Assembly (NCBI GenBank): GCA_009760855.2
Contig: WPIO01000009.1
Coordinates: forward strand, 1,271,001 to 1,335,000
Source of the DNA: Cristatella mucedo
Lineage: Eukaryota; Bryozoa; Phylactolaemata; Cristatellidae
Direction of reading: 5' to 3'
Length of the DNA: 64,000 nucleotides
The position numbers and the translations under genes are program-made. Below are positions 37,669 through 49,039 of this stretch, piece after piece (position 1 is the first letter of the stretch; each line of letters starts with the position of its first letter). The notes beneath the pieces are model-generated. The model had not been told where the DNA came from, ran no database searches, and saw nothing but the letters and a program-made list of their open reading frames with translations.

Positions 37669-38045
37669 AACCTTTCTGTCTGCAGTGAAGAAACTAGCAT
37701 GCATGCTGTGAAAACGTCTGCGAAAAAAATGCAGGCTCTCTAAATCAATCTCACAAATGTAATTAATGATGCAGCCTAGTATTACAATTTGTATAATCGA
37801 CAATACTAGTAATAATTAAAACAATCTGGCCCTATTGTATTCTCCTTATAGTTACTCAACCAGGCGCACCAGCAGCTAGACGAAAGCTTAAATACAAATC
37901 ATTCAATTTGAACAACAAGTTTACAATGGTAATCCACGGTGCACACAAGGAAGCCTATGTCAGCGTTTTATGTAACAAGAAATGCAATTTAAGTTTCGAT
38001 TCAGATTTTCAAATGCATGTCGCTCATGTCAAACCAGTAGGACAA

Positions 38046-38414
38046 TCAGTGGTTTCGGAGATGAGTGTCGCCGGAAAATTTCACCTGAACAACCAATCCT
38101 TTCAGTAAAGCAATATCTTCACCATTTTCTGGCGATGCCATTTTTTTAAGTAAAGTAAATGATTTGAGATGCTGCTTTCCCGGCTGTGTAGGTCGCTGGA
38201 GTCTATGATTTGAATGGTCGCCAACAGGGTCACGGCAAATGCACCGTCCAATAAAGATGGGAACATTCAGACGACGTCGGCAAAATCCGGTTTGGCCACG
38301 AGGACAAGGGCAGTCCCTGGCTTTGGTGCACGAAATTCTTGTAGAGGACACGCTGTTTGCAAGAATAGAAAATATCGTGAACGCCATTGCTGTGTGGATT
38401 ATAATACTCTTCAT
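38046..38414 (-). CDS. Small secreted six-cysteine peptide, unrecognised family
   Basis: 122 codons, ATG at 38414. Residues 1-24 look like a signal peptide: a hydrophobic core around 10-20 (MAFTIFSILA) and small residues before a likely cut near SVSS/TR. The mature N-terminus carries six cysteines (C29, C35, C37, C45, C58, C60), spacing C-x5-C-x-C-x7-C-x12-C-x-C, in a basic context (GFCRRRLNV, GRCICR). Such spacing fits a disulfide-stapled extracellular peptide (defence, toxin-like or signalling; undecided). A splice-acceptor-like TTTTTCTGTTACAG lies five bases before the ATG, so a 5' UTR intron is likely. Residues 61-122 lack cysteines and may be intron or 3' UTR read through, because similarity to the copy at 26463-26688 weakens after C60. 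I do not recognise the family. Confidence 0.55.
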   Translation of the reverse strand: MKSIIIHTAMAFTIFSILANSVSSTRISCTKARDCPCPRGQTGFCRRRLNVPIFIGRCICRDPVGDHSNHRLQRPTQPGKQHLKSFTLLKKMASPENGEDIALLKGLVVQVKFSGDTHLRNH

Positions 38415-38419
38415 TTTAC

Positions 38420-38434
38420 CTGTAACAGAAAAAT
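38420..38434 (-). promoter_or_regulatory. Probable splice acceptor of the cysteine-rich peptide gene
   Basis: On the minus strand a T-rich tract and ACAG directly precede GTAAAATG. The fossil paralogue has TTTTTTATATTTCCAG at the equivalent place, before GTTAAACG. Retention of pyrimidine tract plus AG at the same offset in two copies supports a real intron end. The upstream donor and exon were not found. Confidence 0.5.
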
Positions 38435-38439
38435 TAGGT

Positions 38440-39771
38440 TACGTGAATTGATTGGCTGAAAGAGTAATTATTATGTAGGCAATCAGTCTGAACATGCTGC
38501 CAGTTTAACTGGCAAAGTATATTGCAAGGCAGGAGTGGTTGATTTTTTGTCCTGAAATTAATTGCTGTTCCGCTTAGTAGCAAACTTGGAGATATGAGAT
38601 GTAAATAGTATATGTTCATGCTGTGTATATGAAACCAATAATACCCGGATCCTACGAGGTAGACTTTTCTAAACATGATTACTTAGAGATGCCACCTCTT
38701 GTTTGAAGCGTCACTTTTTTCTATTGCTTCCACACCAAGTTTATTGCATACTAAGACTAACCTCAAATCTTGAATCTAATTAGAATTCTATTAAATTATG
38801 TGCTAATGGCTCTCTCAAACTCAAGCTGCTTCCATGCGAGCATATTAATGCATATGATTATGGACGAAAACATCAGATCGGATTGATGCCTGTAATTCAG
38901 AGAGAATAAAGTACAATCTGATCGTTTTTATTTAGTAGTATAATTCTGAAGAATGTGTCTGTCATTCACAGACGTAGAACTAGCATGGTGGTAAACAGTT
39001 CAGCATTGGCTGATGTTCGAGAATCGTTCTGGGAGAGAAAGGAACTTCAGAACCTGTGAAGATTAGCTGGACCCTAATTTGATAAAGACTAAACCTTGCG
39101 GCCCAACACCGACGTTTCTCACACGTTTACTTTGATAAGAAATTTAACCCTTATAACCAAAAATGTGTTGCTTGACTAGTTTCAAAGGCGTTCATAGAGT
39201 CATTTCATATCAGGAGCACCTCAAAGTGCAACTGAAATCCTTGGGTTCTTTTACAATATAACTACATCAAACCTCTACGGATAGGCTGTTTCTGAGAAAC
39301 CATTATTGAATGCGAAAGACTACGTAGATAATGGCGAGCTACCTTCAGATGACCATCTTCAGAAATTCACCTCATTTGTAGGAGAATATATTATGAATAG
39401 GTTCACCCACTCACTTCTGCCTTGATTTCTCCTAAAATCTGGAAGCAGTAGTCTCGAGGGTTAGTAAGAAAACTTGAAAGGACATGTACCAAAAGAGACC
39501 GGCTTTTGGTAACTGCTTGAAGTAGCTTCAACGTATACATAGCTGCTCAGGGGAGCACTAGAGTAAGTAAACACAGATTGTTCTGGTTTGTTATTAGGGC
39601 CAGCTTCATCCAGTGGTTCGAGTAAAAAGAACTGACTCAGTTATATTGTCTTAAGTGGACGCAAATAAAAAGGCTTTAATCGAATTAGGCATAGTGACCA
39701 CTGCAGAATGTGATCTCTAAAGTTAAACTGTGTGTTCTTAAGCCAGTAAAGTCAGAAGAGTTCGACCAGGT
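38440..39771. other. No recognised gene; may hold the peptide gene's upstream intron
   Basis: AT-rich sequence upstream of the peptide exon. No convincing first exon or promoter can be picked by eye, and no known repeat was found. Confidence 0.35.
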
Positions 39772-39912
39772 AGCTGATTTAACAGCCTCATTAGTACACC
39801 AACAGAAGAGCCTTGATGGCCATCACCACTGCTTGCAGCAGCAAGATAGGTTCGTTCATTGTACGATTCGAACCAAGACCTCGTGGCCAAGATCATTACA
39901 AGAAACACAAGT
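39772..39912 (-). mobile_element. SINE-2 copy (minus)
   Basis: Shares GATTTAACAGCCTCATT, AGAGCCTTGATGG, CACCACTTGCAG-type sequence and ACGATTCGAACC (B-box complement) in the same order as the copy at 8433-8604. The head beyond the B-box is eroded. Confidence 0.8.
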
Positions 39913-41986
39913 AGACAAGACAAACATGCAGAGTGTTTATCCTCTGAATACCTCCTGCTATTCAGACTTCAATAATGCACCTATGCAATAATTGCATTAA
40001 AGCTCCATTAAAATTTAAAAAACGATCGGGGAACCATCTTTTACAGTGGTACTTCTTTACGATGCGAATTAAAAAGCTACCACCAGAACAAAGAAAACCC
40101 AAGTTTTAGGCAAACAATAAACAAATCAAGTAAATGGACCAGGGTGACATATTTTTTAGTCGCGTGGTATGTTGGCTTCATTGTTGGACACTGAAACTTG
40201 CGGTGATTTTAAAATGCATCACTTAATTCAATTGCCGTTGTTACACTATGGTAATCATTTTAAAAGTGCAGCAACGCATTTTAGTATTAATTTGACTAGT
40301 ATCTAGATACTAAACGATTGTTTGGTAAGCAAAATAATTACCTTTGTAATTAATATATTCATTAAAGCCTGCCGTAAGTACTCACTTCACAGGTAGCCGT
40401 ACCGTCCCTCTGCACCGCTGGGATGAGTTAAGTGCTCGGCACCTGCAGGTAGCAGCCAAATCGTCGAGATATACCTCTGAGAGGAATGAGTGTCCCCCTT
40501 CACTGCAATGAATTGCTCAACCCGAGAGTCATTGATGCATGAGTGGAGGTGTAGACTCATGCCATGCATAGGTAACAGCCTTTATATGTGGAGCACTTGC
40601 ATGCTTAGGTCCAATAGAAACTCGCGGATTTCGAAGTCTTTCCATTATTGGCCACGCCTCATCGGTTGTCTTTTTCGCCTACCTGTACAGGCTTTACTGA
40701 CGTAGGTAGTAGGGATTGGGCATAATCAAGATTTCCATGGTAGAACGGCTAGTTTTGGTAGCATATTAACCATTAAAAGTCTAGCAATTATCAAATTAGC
40801 TTTCAGATATCACTGACTCTATTTTAGATGAGTGGTCAGTTGGGCTAACTGCTTGAACCTATTTTTGCCCAGCCAATGATAAATTGAATTTAGGATTATA
40901 TACTCCCTTAATTCACATCTGATACAAGCTTTCAGATTGTCACTGAGATGGCTAGCAGATCTAGCAATAGCCACAGTACGATGATTAAGCGGAACCAATT
41001 ACTGCTGGGTTTTTCAGAATCACTAATTTGTTTGGAGACTAATAAATGCCAGAGCTCAGGCAGAGTTCATTCTTTGTATACATGTGATTGGCCATTACCT
41101 AATTTATTGCAGACAATCAGTATTAGCTGTTTCCTTGCATCTTTGTAGTCTCCTGTCGTGGTATTATGGGTAATGGATATCTATTTAGTCCTACCTCAGT
41201 TTCGATTTGAAAAAAGTTCATGTACCACTAATTCTTCAAAAGCCAAGTTAAGGCTGAAATTATCTCGACCGGCTCCTTTTCATAGGTTATCACAGCTCAG
41301 TGCCGATGGATCAATTGCTGCTAATGCAAAATCCGACCTCCTTCCTCGATGATTCTTTTCCAGTTCCCGGGATCCTTATGACCGTGTCCCAGTGTTGCCC
41401 TCTCCCTATGCAGTCTCAGCATCAGCCTGCTACCGCCTGTCTCCTCTTTGCATTTAGCTTCAATCCGTAGAATTTTATTTTTTCAGTCCCAGGTTTGCTA
41501 TCTCTTGGGCAAAACCTTACCTTCATTTGAACTGTCTAGTCATATCTATTTTTCTCCTCATTACCTGGCCTTCACTTATGATTGAGTATTTATAATAATT
41601 ATTTTATTAAATATTTTCTTAAATTAGCTTATCCAGTCTGTTTGAGTTTATTAGTTTTCCGTGCATTCTTTTACCATCTCAAATCTACATTACTAGTAAA
41701 AACGATCTTTATAATAGTGCCACAAGAAAATATCAATTCGCACAATTTGTTAAAACAGTTTACTTTGAAGTTGTCCTGTTCAGACCTATGAAGTTATATT
41801 TGGCGTGTCGTTTATTAAGCCGATTTAGTAATTCCAATAACTGCAATTACAAAGGTCAAAGCCTAGCAAGATTGTGCCAAGTTACCAGACCAAACTAGCA
41901 CGATTACTATGGTGGAAATTTGTGTTTAACAAATGTTTACAATTTCGGGAGTTTTATAATAAAGTCAATAACTAAACTTGAGCATA
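39913..41986. other. No recognised gene
   Basis: 2 kb of AT-rich sequence with open frames up to 71 codons, none with a recognisable motif. No family repeats found. Confidence 0.45.
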
Positions 41987-42714
41987 CAATGAAATATATA
42001 TCTCCACATGTAATTCCACCGAGTCATAAAGACTATGTGGATGTTACGCAGGAGAGTTTCGTATTGCCAACTCACAGCCAAAGCGGCTTTCAGTGGGCAT
42101 TCAGTAGCAAACAGACTTAGTGTCACGAAACAAAGAGAAAGTGGGAAGCATTGCAAAGTCAGGAGAGCAGTTGAGGTAGAGAGCAGCATGGAAGTAGCAG
42201 CTCAGTACCGCTGAAAAGGATGAGCCACTGTCGGCAGCAGGAAAGTAGTTGCCGTTGCCTAAGAATTGTAGAAGCGAGTTCAACAATCTAGGACCAGCAG
42301 AGCTAAAGCTTCTGGTGCCAACGGTTTTTAAGCCAATGAATGAATCAGCTAATGTATTGTCCATACTGGACCTGATGGAGCGAAGAGGCTCAAGCTGGTG
42401 CAGCAGTTCAGCTAGGTATAGATGAGCCAAGCTGTGGTGGACCTTGTGGGTCAATGTAAGAACTTTCCCCTTGTTTCCAATGATCAGCCGGCAGCCTCCT
42501 AGCTCTTGTGGCAAAGGAGACGCGTACTCAAGCTTCTGGGACTTCAAGAATAGCCTTGCAGCAATATTCATTGTCACCTGCAGTGGCCTAGTAGCTTGCT
42601 TTGGTAGCCCAGCCAAATGGGAATGACAATAATCAAGCTTAGGCAGAACTAAGGAGGTAGTTAAATTATTAGCAAGCCACGGTAGACGACAGGTCCTAGG
42701 CATGGCTTAGCCAA
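41987..42714 (-). mobile_element. LINE family B, 3' fragment (minus)
   Basis: A 200-codon frame (42101-42703) covers the ORF2 C-terminal third: SLVLPKLDYCHSHLAGLPKQ, LFLKSQKLEYASPLPQEL, YLAELLHQLEP, GTRSFSSAGPRLLNSLLQF and the ALYLNCSPDFAML extreme C-terminus. The terminal hairpin (GTAACATCCACATAGTC...) follows, with a decayed tail. RT motifs A-C lie beyond the truncation. Confidence 0.9.
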
Positions 42715-42934
42715 TCATAGAGAATGCTAAAATAATGATTGATTTTGCACAAATGGTAAAAAAAAACATTCCTTTAATTTTGTTAAATATCGCTAATAAC
42801 AGACGAGACTGTTGCTGTATGAGGATTTATTAGCAACTGCTAATTTTAGAAAATAGCATAATATCAGCTGTTGGCGACCTTGCTGCCAGTGTATTCTTAA
42901 GGTAATTAGTTATTAACCAAATATATATTTAAAC

Positions 42935-44437
42935 TAAAGCAAGAAAACCTCACACCGTGCTAGTAAAATCCAGTCTGGTTTTAGAGCTAATCACGCCACA
43001 GAGTCAGCATTGCTTAGGGTATACAACGACCTACTAAGGAGTGCAGACATGGGTTGAGTGTCTCGGCTCGTTTTGCTCGATCTTTCGGCAGCTTTTGATA
43101 CTATCGTTCACAAAGTTCTTCTAGAGCTCCTCTCATCTTGCCTGGGCATCACTGGCACTGCTCTGCAGGTGTTCAGGTCCTACCTCTGTATGAGAACCCT
43201 AAGTATTGTTGTGAATGGACAAATATCATCTCAGGTACCTTTAAAATATTTGGTACCTCAGGGCTCCCTGCGAGGTCCAGTACTTTTCAAGGTTTATACT
43301 CTCCCTCTTGCACGTGTGATTGCCAAGCACAATCTAGGCTTTCACTTCATGCAGATGACACTCAGTTGTACCTTTGATTTGATCTCTCCCAGCCTTCGAG
43401 CAGATCAAATTCTCTCAATTCACTTACTGCATGCATTGATGACAATCGCACATGGATGACAGCCACTTTTCTAGAACTAAACGATGATGAAACTGACTTG
43501 TTAGTAATGGGCAAGCCCAGTGTGATTCAGCGATTGGAAAGGCTGACTGTCAAAATTGGCTCTGCCAGCATATCTTCTGCTGAATCAGCTCGAAATCTAG
43601 GTGTCATATACCGAAGCAACCTCTCGTTAGACGGCCACGTCAACTCCACAGTCAAATCTGCCTATTTTCAGCTTCATAACATTGCTAAAATTTGGGCTTG
43701 TTTAGATAAGGATACCAAGTCCAAGTTGTTCCATGCATTCGTGACATTCCGTCTCGACTTCTGCAAGTCACTGCTTACTGGCATACTAGCATGTGCGATC
43801 AGGCGATTGCAGCTGGTGCCAAACTCTGCAGCTAGGCTTGTCTGTTGTGAGCGTAGCCGTTGCCACATCCCACCACTTCTCGCCGACCTGCACTGGCTAC
43901 CAGTCAAGAAGCAGATTGACTTTAAGGTTTTGTCACTCACTTTAGGTCCTTTCATTCTATGGCTCCAGCCTATCGCTCCGATGTACTCCCCCTCAGGCCT
44001 AGCATCGTACCACCTGCGTTTCGGAATCCAATAGTCCACAAATACCTCGTACAAAAGCATAAATCCTTTAAAGAGCATGCATTTAGTTTGTATGCTCCCG
44101 AAACCTGGAACTCCCTCCCGACCTGCGTTACAACTTCCCCTGACCTGACCACATTTAAAAGGAACTTAAGAAACACCTATTTAGGACAGCATTTAGTGGG
44201 TCCTAGTGATTTTCCTTGATGTGGTTATGCATGCTGACACTGTGTATGTTGCCACTAACCACATTTGAATGCTGACCCTGTGCATGTCACCCCTAACCAT
44301 ATAATTAATTTCGTTTGTTGGTCAAGTATGATTTTAGTTACCATTCAATTGCATTTCCCTTTGCAGCAAATGTTAAGCGCCTAGAAAGAGATCAAGTTCT
44401 CTGAGGGCGCTTTATCAAGTGCATTATTATTATTGTT
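42935..44437 (+). mobile_element. LINE family A, copy from RT motif A to tail
   Basis: Begins at the KFQSGFRANHSTE block and contains RT motifs A, B and C, thumb, C-terminus, 3' UTR, hairpin (GTTAAGCGCC...GGGCGCTTTA) and an ATTATTATTATT tail. Sister copies at 48650 and 6881 confirm the order. Confidence 0.92.
43058..44219 (+). pseudogene. LINE A reverse transcriptase, frameshifted at the catalytic motif
   Basis: LVLLDLSAAFDTIVH (motif A, aspartates kept) and LVPQGSLRGPVLF (degraded motif B) are in one frame. At about 43348 a single T is missing compared with other copies (TTCATGCAGATG for TTCTATGCAGATG), so the frame leaves the YADD box exactly at its tyrosine. The box reads on as ADDTQLYL in the next frame. 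The downstream frame is open for 192 codons from 43456 (LERLTVKIGSASISS through FHAFVTFRLDF to HWLPVKKQIDFKV). Later indels shift it again before the final SYAPETWNSLPTC block. Non-functional. Confidence 0.9.
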
Positions 44438-45297
44438 ACCACGATTTTTTCTCTTCCGGATAAAATGTGTAATTTAGAACTAAAAGATCCAATATTTTTA
44501 ATACAGGTTATCTTGAGTTTCCTGAATCCACAGAAACCCTTCAAACTGCTGACAATAAATAGGCTTCGAGCATAACTTCTTCTGACTTCACTTTACTAGT
44601 GCAACATTTTGTATTTTGCATCGATAGATATTTATAGATAATTCCTCAGAAATATGTTTAGATTTTGAATTGCCTTTTTTATTCAGGCTCCATATAAAAC
44701 AGAGTTAGAACGTTACTTCAATAGGTTTTTCAGGTACAAATTTTAATAGGTTACATGATTTCAATTTGGTGTTCCTCACCAGATGTAAATGGTGCAATCA
44801 GTCATTTTCCGCTGTGCATCACATATCAACTAGCATGAAGTCTTCATCTTATTAAACAAAGTAGGACTAATTCAAGCTTTCAGCTTAAATTGTGACTTTC
44901 TGTAAAACATTCGTTGACATTTGCAACCATGAAACGATTGCCATGTTAGAATCGGTGAAAATCTTTTCATCAAACATGGACTTAATACTAGTTATTATTA
45001 TCTTAAAACTGGCAGCAAACCTAGCACTGCGATCGCTCAGATTCTAAATGATTGAGTGGCTAGAAAATAATTTAAAAGTCTTTCAATTCAGCCGTCGCTT
45101 CAAATGCTAGAAAGAATTTAGTTGAAACCTGAGTGCAAATACAGATGACACAATTCTTTGTTCTTATATATTTTTGAACGTTCCAAAAATTTAGGATAAG
45201 AATAAGTTAGCAGAACCTATCTTCAAAACTAATTGGATGAGAACTACGGACAGGATACGTCAAAACCTTCGACATCATGCTACTTACCTCCTGACTA
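44438..45297. other. No recognised gene
   Basis: AT-rich spacer between LINE copies; nothing recognised. Confidence 0.4.
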
Positions 45298-45410
45298 TAA
45301 CAATAACAATAACAATAATATTAACACACGGGGTAAAGTGACCTCAGATAACTCAATCTTTTTCTAAGGACTTTACATTTCCTACAAAAGAAGCATGATT
45401 GAATGGGTAG
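45298..45410 (-). mobile_element. LINE family A, terminal fragment (minus)
   Basis: On the minus strand: the end of the 3' UTR, a decayed hairpin (GTAAAGTCCTTAGAAAAAGA and CTTTAC arms) and an (ATT/GTT)n tail at 45298-45320. It is truncated where the LINE B copy at 45411 starts. Confidence 0.75.
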
Positions 45411-46514
45411 AACCTCTGGGAAAAGTGATTAAGGCCCATGGAATAGGATGTCACTTTCATGGTGACGATATTCAGTTGTATTTGTCATTTAAACCGTCGG
45501 AATCTGCTGCAGCAACTGAGAAACTGAATGCTTGCCTTGCCGATATTCGATCATAGATGTCGGAAAACTTCCTGAAATGAAATGACGATAAAACCGAACT
45601 GCTGCTCATAGGACACCCTAAGTGTGTGGCTGGATTAAAAGGCTTTGCTGTTCTAATAGGTGTTGCTATTGTGCGACCTTCACCACGTGCTCATAATCTA
45701 GGTGTCGTGTTCGACAGCTGCCTCAATTTCAAAAGCTTCATTCAGAAGACTGCCTCTACAGCTAGCCATCACATCCGATCCCTATCCAAGATTAGGAGCT
45801 GTCTCCCACAGTGGCTTGTAAAAAATTCAACTAGCTCTTTAGTCATGTCTCGGCTTGATTATTGTAATTCCCTTTTGGCTGGGCTGCCAAAGAAAGCTAT
45901 TATGCCACTACAGTGGACTATGAATATGGCTGCAAGGCTGGTCTTCAAGTCCCAGCGGTTTGAGCACGTGTCACCTTTGCTGAAAGAGCTAGGATGGTTG
46001 CCGATTGAGCAAAGCATACAGAGCAAAGTTCTTATGCTTACCCACAAGGCCAGCCATGGCTTGGCTCCTTCCTACCTAGCTGAACTGCTGCATCAGTTTC
46101 AGCCTGTTCGTGCCCTGAGGTCCTGTGTGGACAATAAATTAGCTGTCCCATTCCTCCGCATAAAGACAGTTGGCGACAGAAGCTTTAGCTCTGCAGGTCC
46201 TAGACTGTGGAACTCGCTTCCACAATTCTTATGCAACGACAACTACTCTCCTACTGCCGACTATGACACATCTTTTTCAGAGGTCCTGAACTGCTACTTC
46301 TATGCTGCTCACTACCTCAACTGCTCTCCTGACTGTGCTATGCTTACCACTTTCTCTTTGTTACGTGAGGCGAAGGCTGTTGGCTACCGAATGCGTACCG
46401 AAAGCCGCTTAGGCTGTGAGTGTGCTATACAAAACTCTCCTGCGTAACACCCACATGGTCTTTATGACTTTGTGAAGATACAGACGAAGATGCATCAGAT
46501 TACATTACATTACA
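45411..46514 (+). mobile_element. LINE family B, 3' half
   Basis: Starts just upstream of RT motif C (KVIKAHGIGCHFHGDD) and runs through the C-terminal half of ORF2, the terminal hairpin (GTAACACCCACATGG...) and a ATTACATTACATTACA tail ending at 46514. The best-preserved C-terminus of the family. Confidence 0.93.
45626..46446 (+). pseudogene. LINE B ORF2 C-terminal region, 273 open codons
   Basis: Open from GFAVLIGVAIVRPSPRAHNL to the natural stop at 46444-46446. It contains ARNL-type block, SRLDYCNSLLAGLPKKA, HVSPLLKELGWLPIEQSIQS, GDRSFSSAGPRLWNSLPQFL and a cysteine-bearing end (HYLNCSPDCAML ... GCECAIQNSPA). Upstream the RT motif C box reads HGDD instead of YADD, and two stops occur before the open segment, so the protein is broken. 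The 3' UTR is only about 60 bases long. Confidence 0.88.
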
Positions 46515-46529
46515 AGTAGCACACTCATT

Positions 46530-47757
46530 TAAAAAGAATGGCATGGTTAGGGCTGAAATGCACAGGGTCAGCATACGAGTTCGGTTAGTAGCAGCATGCT
46601 TGGAGTCAGCATGCATAAGCACAGACAGGACGAATCACAAAGATCCACTAAATGCTGTCATAAAAGAGCGTATTTGAAGTTTCTTTTAAAATGTGGTCAA
46701 GCCAGGGGATGACGGTATGGAAGTCAAGAGTGAGCTATAGGTTTCGGGAGCATACGAACTTAAGGCACTGTCTCCAAAAATTTGAGGTTTGTACGAGGAA
46801 TGGGTAAACAGTTAGATTCCGAAAAGCGAGTGGTATGATATTTAGCCAGGTGGAGCAGTAGATCTGATAAGTAGGCCGGAGGCAAAGAATAAAGGGACCT
46901 GAAAGTGAGAGACAAAACCTTGAAGTCAATCCTTTGCTTGACCGGTAACCAGTGCCGGTTGGCGAGAAGTGGTATGATATGGTAGCAGCGAAGCTAACGA
47001 CAGACAAGCCTAGATGCAGAGTTTTGCACCAGGTGCGATCGCCTGATCGCACATGCTGGTAGGCCAGTTAGCAGTGAGTTGCAGAAGTCATAATGGGAGG
47101 TCGCAAATGCATGGACCAACTGAGATGAGGAATCCTTATCTAAACAAGCCCGAATTTCAGCAATGCTAGGTAGCTGACAGTAGGAAGACTTGATTGTGGA
47201 GCTGATGTGGTCGTCTAAAGAAAGCTCGGTTTCTAACGTGACAACTAACTTTCGTCCAGATTCGAAAAGATGTATACTGACAGAACCGATTTAAAGTGCA
47301 AGCCTTTCCAATATCTGGATCACATTAGGTTTGGCCATAACTATTTAGTTGGTTTTATCGTCATTCAATTTAAGGAAATTTGATTCCATTCATGTGGGGA
47401 TGTCATCAATGCATGCACTAAGGAAGTTGAGACAGCTACAGAGCTAGGAGGGATAAAAGCAAACGTGCAACTGAGTGTCATCGCCACAGAAGTGAAAGCC
47501 TAGGTTTCGCTCAGCAATCACATCGGCAACAGGAAGAGTATGAACCATGAAAAAAACAGTACCAAGCATGGAGCTCTGTGGTACCCCATACTTCAGAGGT
47601 ACCTTGTATTAATATTGCCCTTCACATCTATACTCCGGAATCTCCCACTGAGATAGGACCTGAACCATTGCAATGTAGGGTCATTCATGAGCAGGCAAGA
47701 TGAGAGGACCTCAAGAAGGACTTAGTGATCAATAGCAACGAAAGCTGCTCAAAGTTA
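46530..47757 (-). mobile_element. LINE family A copy lacking its 3' terminus (minus)
   Basis: On the minus strand, runs from the RT motif A region (near 47750) through GTVFFMVHTL and FHFCGDD-like remnants, the thumb and C-terminal ORF2 (46735-47052: LRSGDRTWCKTLHL shadow frames) to the 3' UTR. The hairpin and (ATT)n tail are absent: the element stops a few bases from the LINE B tail at 46514. Many frame breaks. Confidence 0.82.
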
Positions 47758-47954
47758 GTACTAATGACAAAATGCGAGATGATCAATACTAATGATATAA
47801 TGCAAGGTAAGAATGATATGTAATTAGACGGCGTACAGATTCAATAGATGTGATTATAAACATAGTTAACTCAGTTAACGCCCAATAGAACAACCTTAAT
47901 GCAGCCGTGTGCATGTGCTTTTGGGATAGAGCTGATGTCCATGGCCATACAATA

Positions 47955-48010
47955 TATTCACCTAGACCTCTGTCAGGTTGTGCAGCTCAACCACTGGGCC
48001 AAGCCTGGGC
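47955..48010 (-). mobile_element. Possible SINE-1 head fragment (minus)
   Basis: On the minus strand CTTGGCCCAGTGGTTGAGCTGC followed by AGAGGTCTAG resembles the A-box half of SINE-1 (TTTGGTCCAGCGGTTAAGG...CAAGGTCTAG). No B-box or tail follows. Confidence 0.4.
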
Positions 48011-48649
48011 AGTGGTCATGACAAAGTATGTCTAACCAGTCTCTGTTTGCCAGATTGGCACGTGCAATGCCAGTGTACTTGCAGAATGCCCTTCCCGAAA
48101 ACCGTGTCAGAGTATCCTGGCGATTTAGAAAAAAATTTTAGCAACATTATCAATCACCAGCTTCTGCCATTTTCAACGGCCAGGTCCGGCTTGAGTTCGC
48201 TACCCATGATGGACTGTCTCCGAGAAGTTAGGGGATGGGCGGCTTCTGGAAAGTAGGGGAGGAGCTATTAGATATATAAAATGATGGTTTCCGAAATTGG
48301 ATGCACAGCTGCGTCGTCCTCTGTTGATGCATTATTTGCTTGCTGAAGTATGTCACTTAATCATGTTTTTTTCCTGTAAGTTCAAGCACCACTAACTGTC
48401 AGATACATATAATCTTATTTTTCTAGCCTCCTGACATAGAGATCTCCAACTGGCGTTCGTGTTCGATGCAAAATGCATCCAAAAACCAAAGTTCTTGCGA
48501 ACGTCATATGCGGAAACGATACAGCTAAAACCTGTTTAAATCATTCTGATTGTTATTTGACCGGAGCTCGTTAGAAATTACATGCCTATGGATATCTATC
48601 TGATCATCGCTTCCGGCTGCTTGGTCTCCCATGCTGGTGGCTGCCTTAA
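48011..48649. other. No recognised gene; may include LINE A 5' sequence
   Basis: Not recognised by itself. The part next to 48650 could be the 5' UTR or ORF1 end of the LINE A copy, but no second copy in the window allows a comparison. Confidence 0.3.
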
Positions 48650-49039
48650 CTATGCCGGCAGCTAGTAACCTGCATGTTAATTATGATCGCCAGCAGCTTT
48701 TATCGATTCGTCTTGTAGATCAAATGCATTCCTTGAAATTAATGTAGTTGCTAAGATTCATGAACTATGCATTAACAAAAGAAAGACACCCAGTAGCAGC
48801 CCCAGTGGCCAGAACCGCCTGGTCAGAAGCTGATCGTTGGGCTGGAACTGCATGCTGATAGCCTGCTCCTTTGGTATTCCTAGCATTGTCTCGAACCGCT
48901 CAGCACGCTCCCCTGCATGCTTCACTGTAAATATCTCTAACTTACTGGTTATCAGACCTGTTGTAACTCCATCGGCCAGACTTAACGCTTGCCTTGGGAA
49001 TCCTTGCTCAATGTGCAATAAACCTCTGTTAATAATCGG

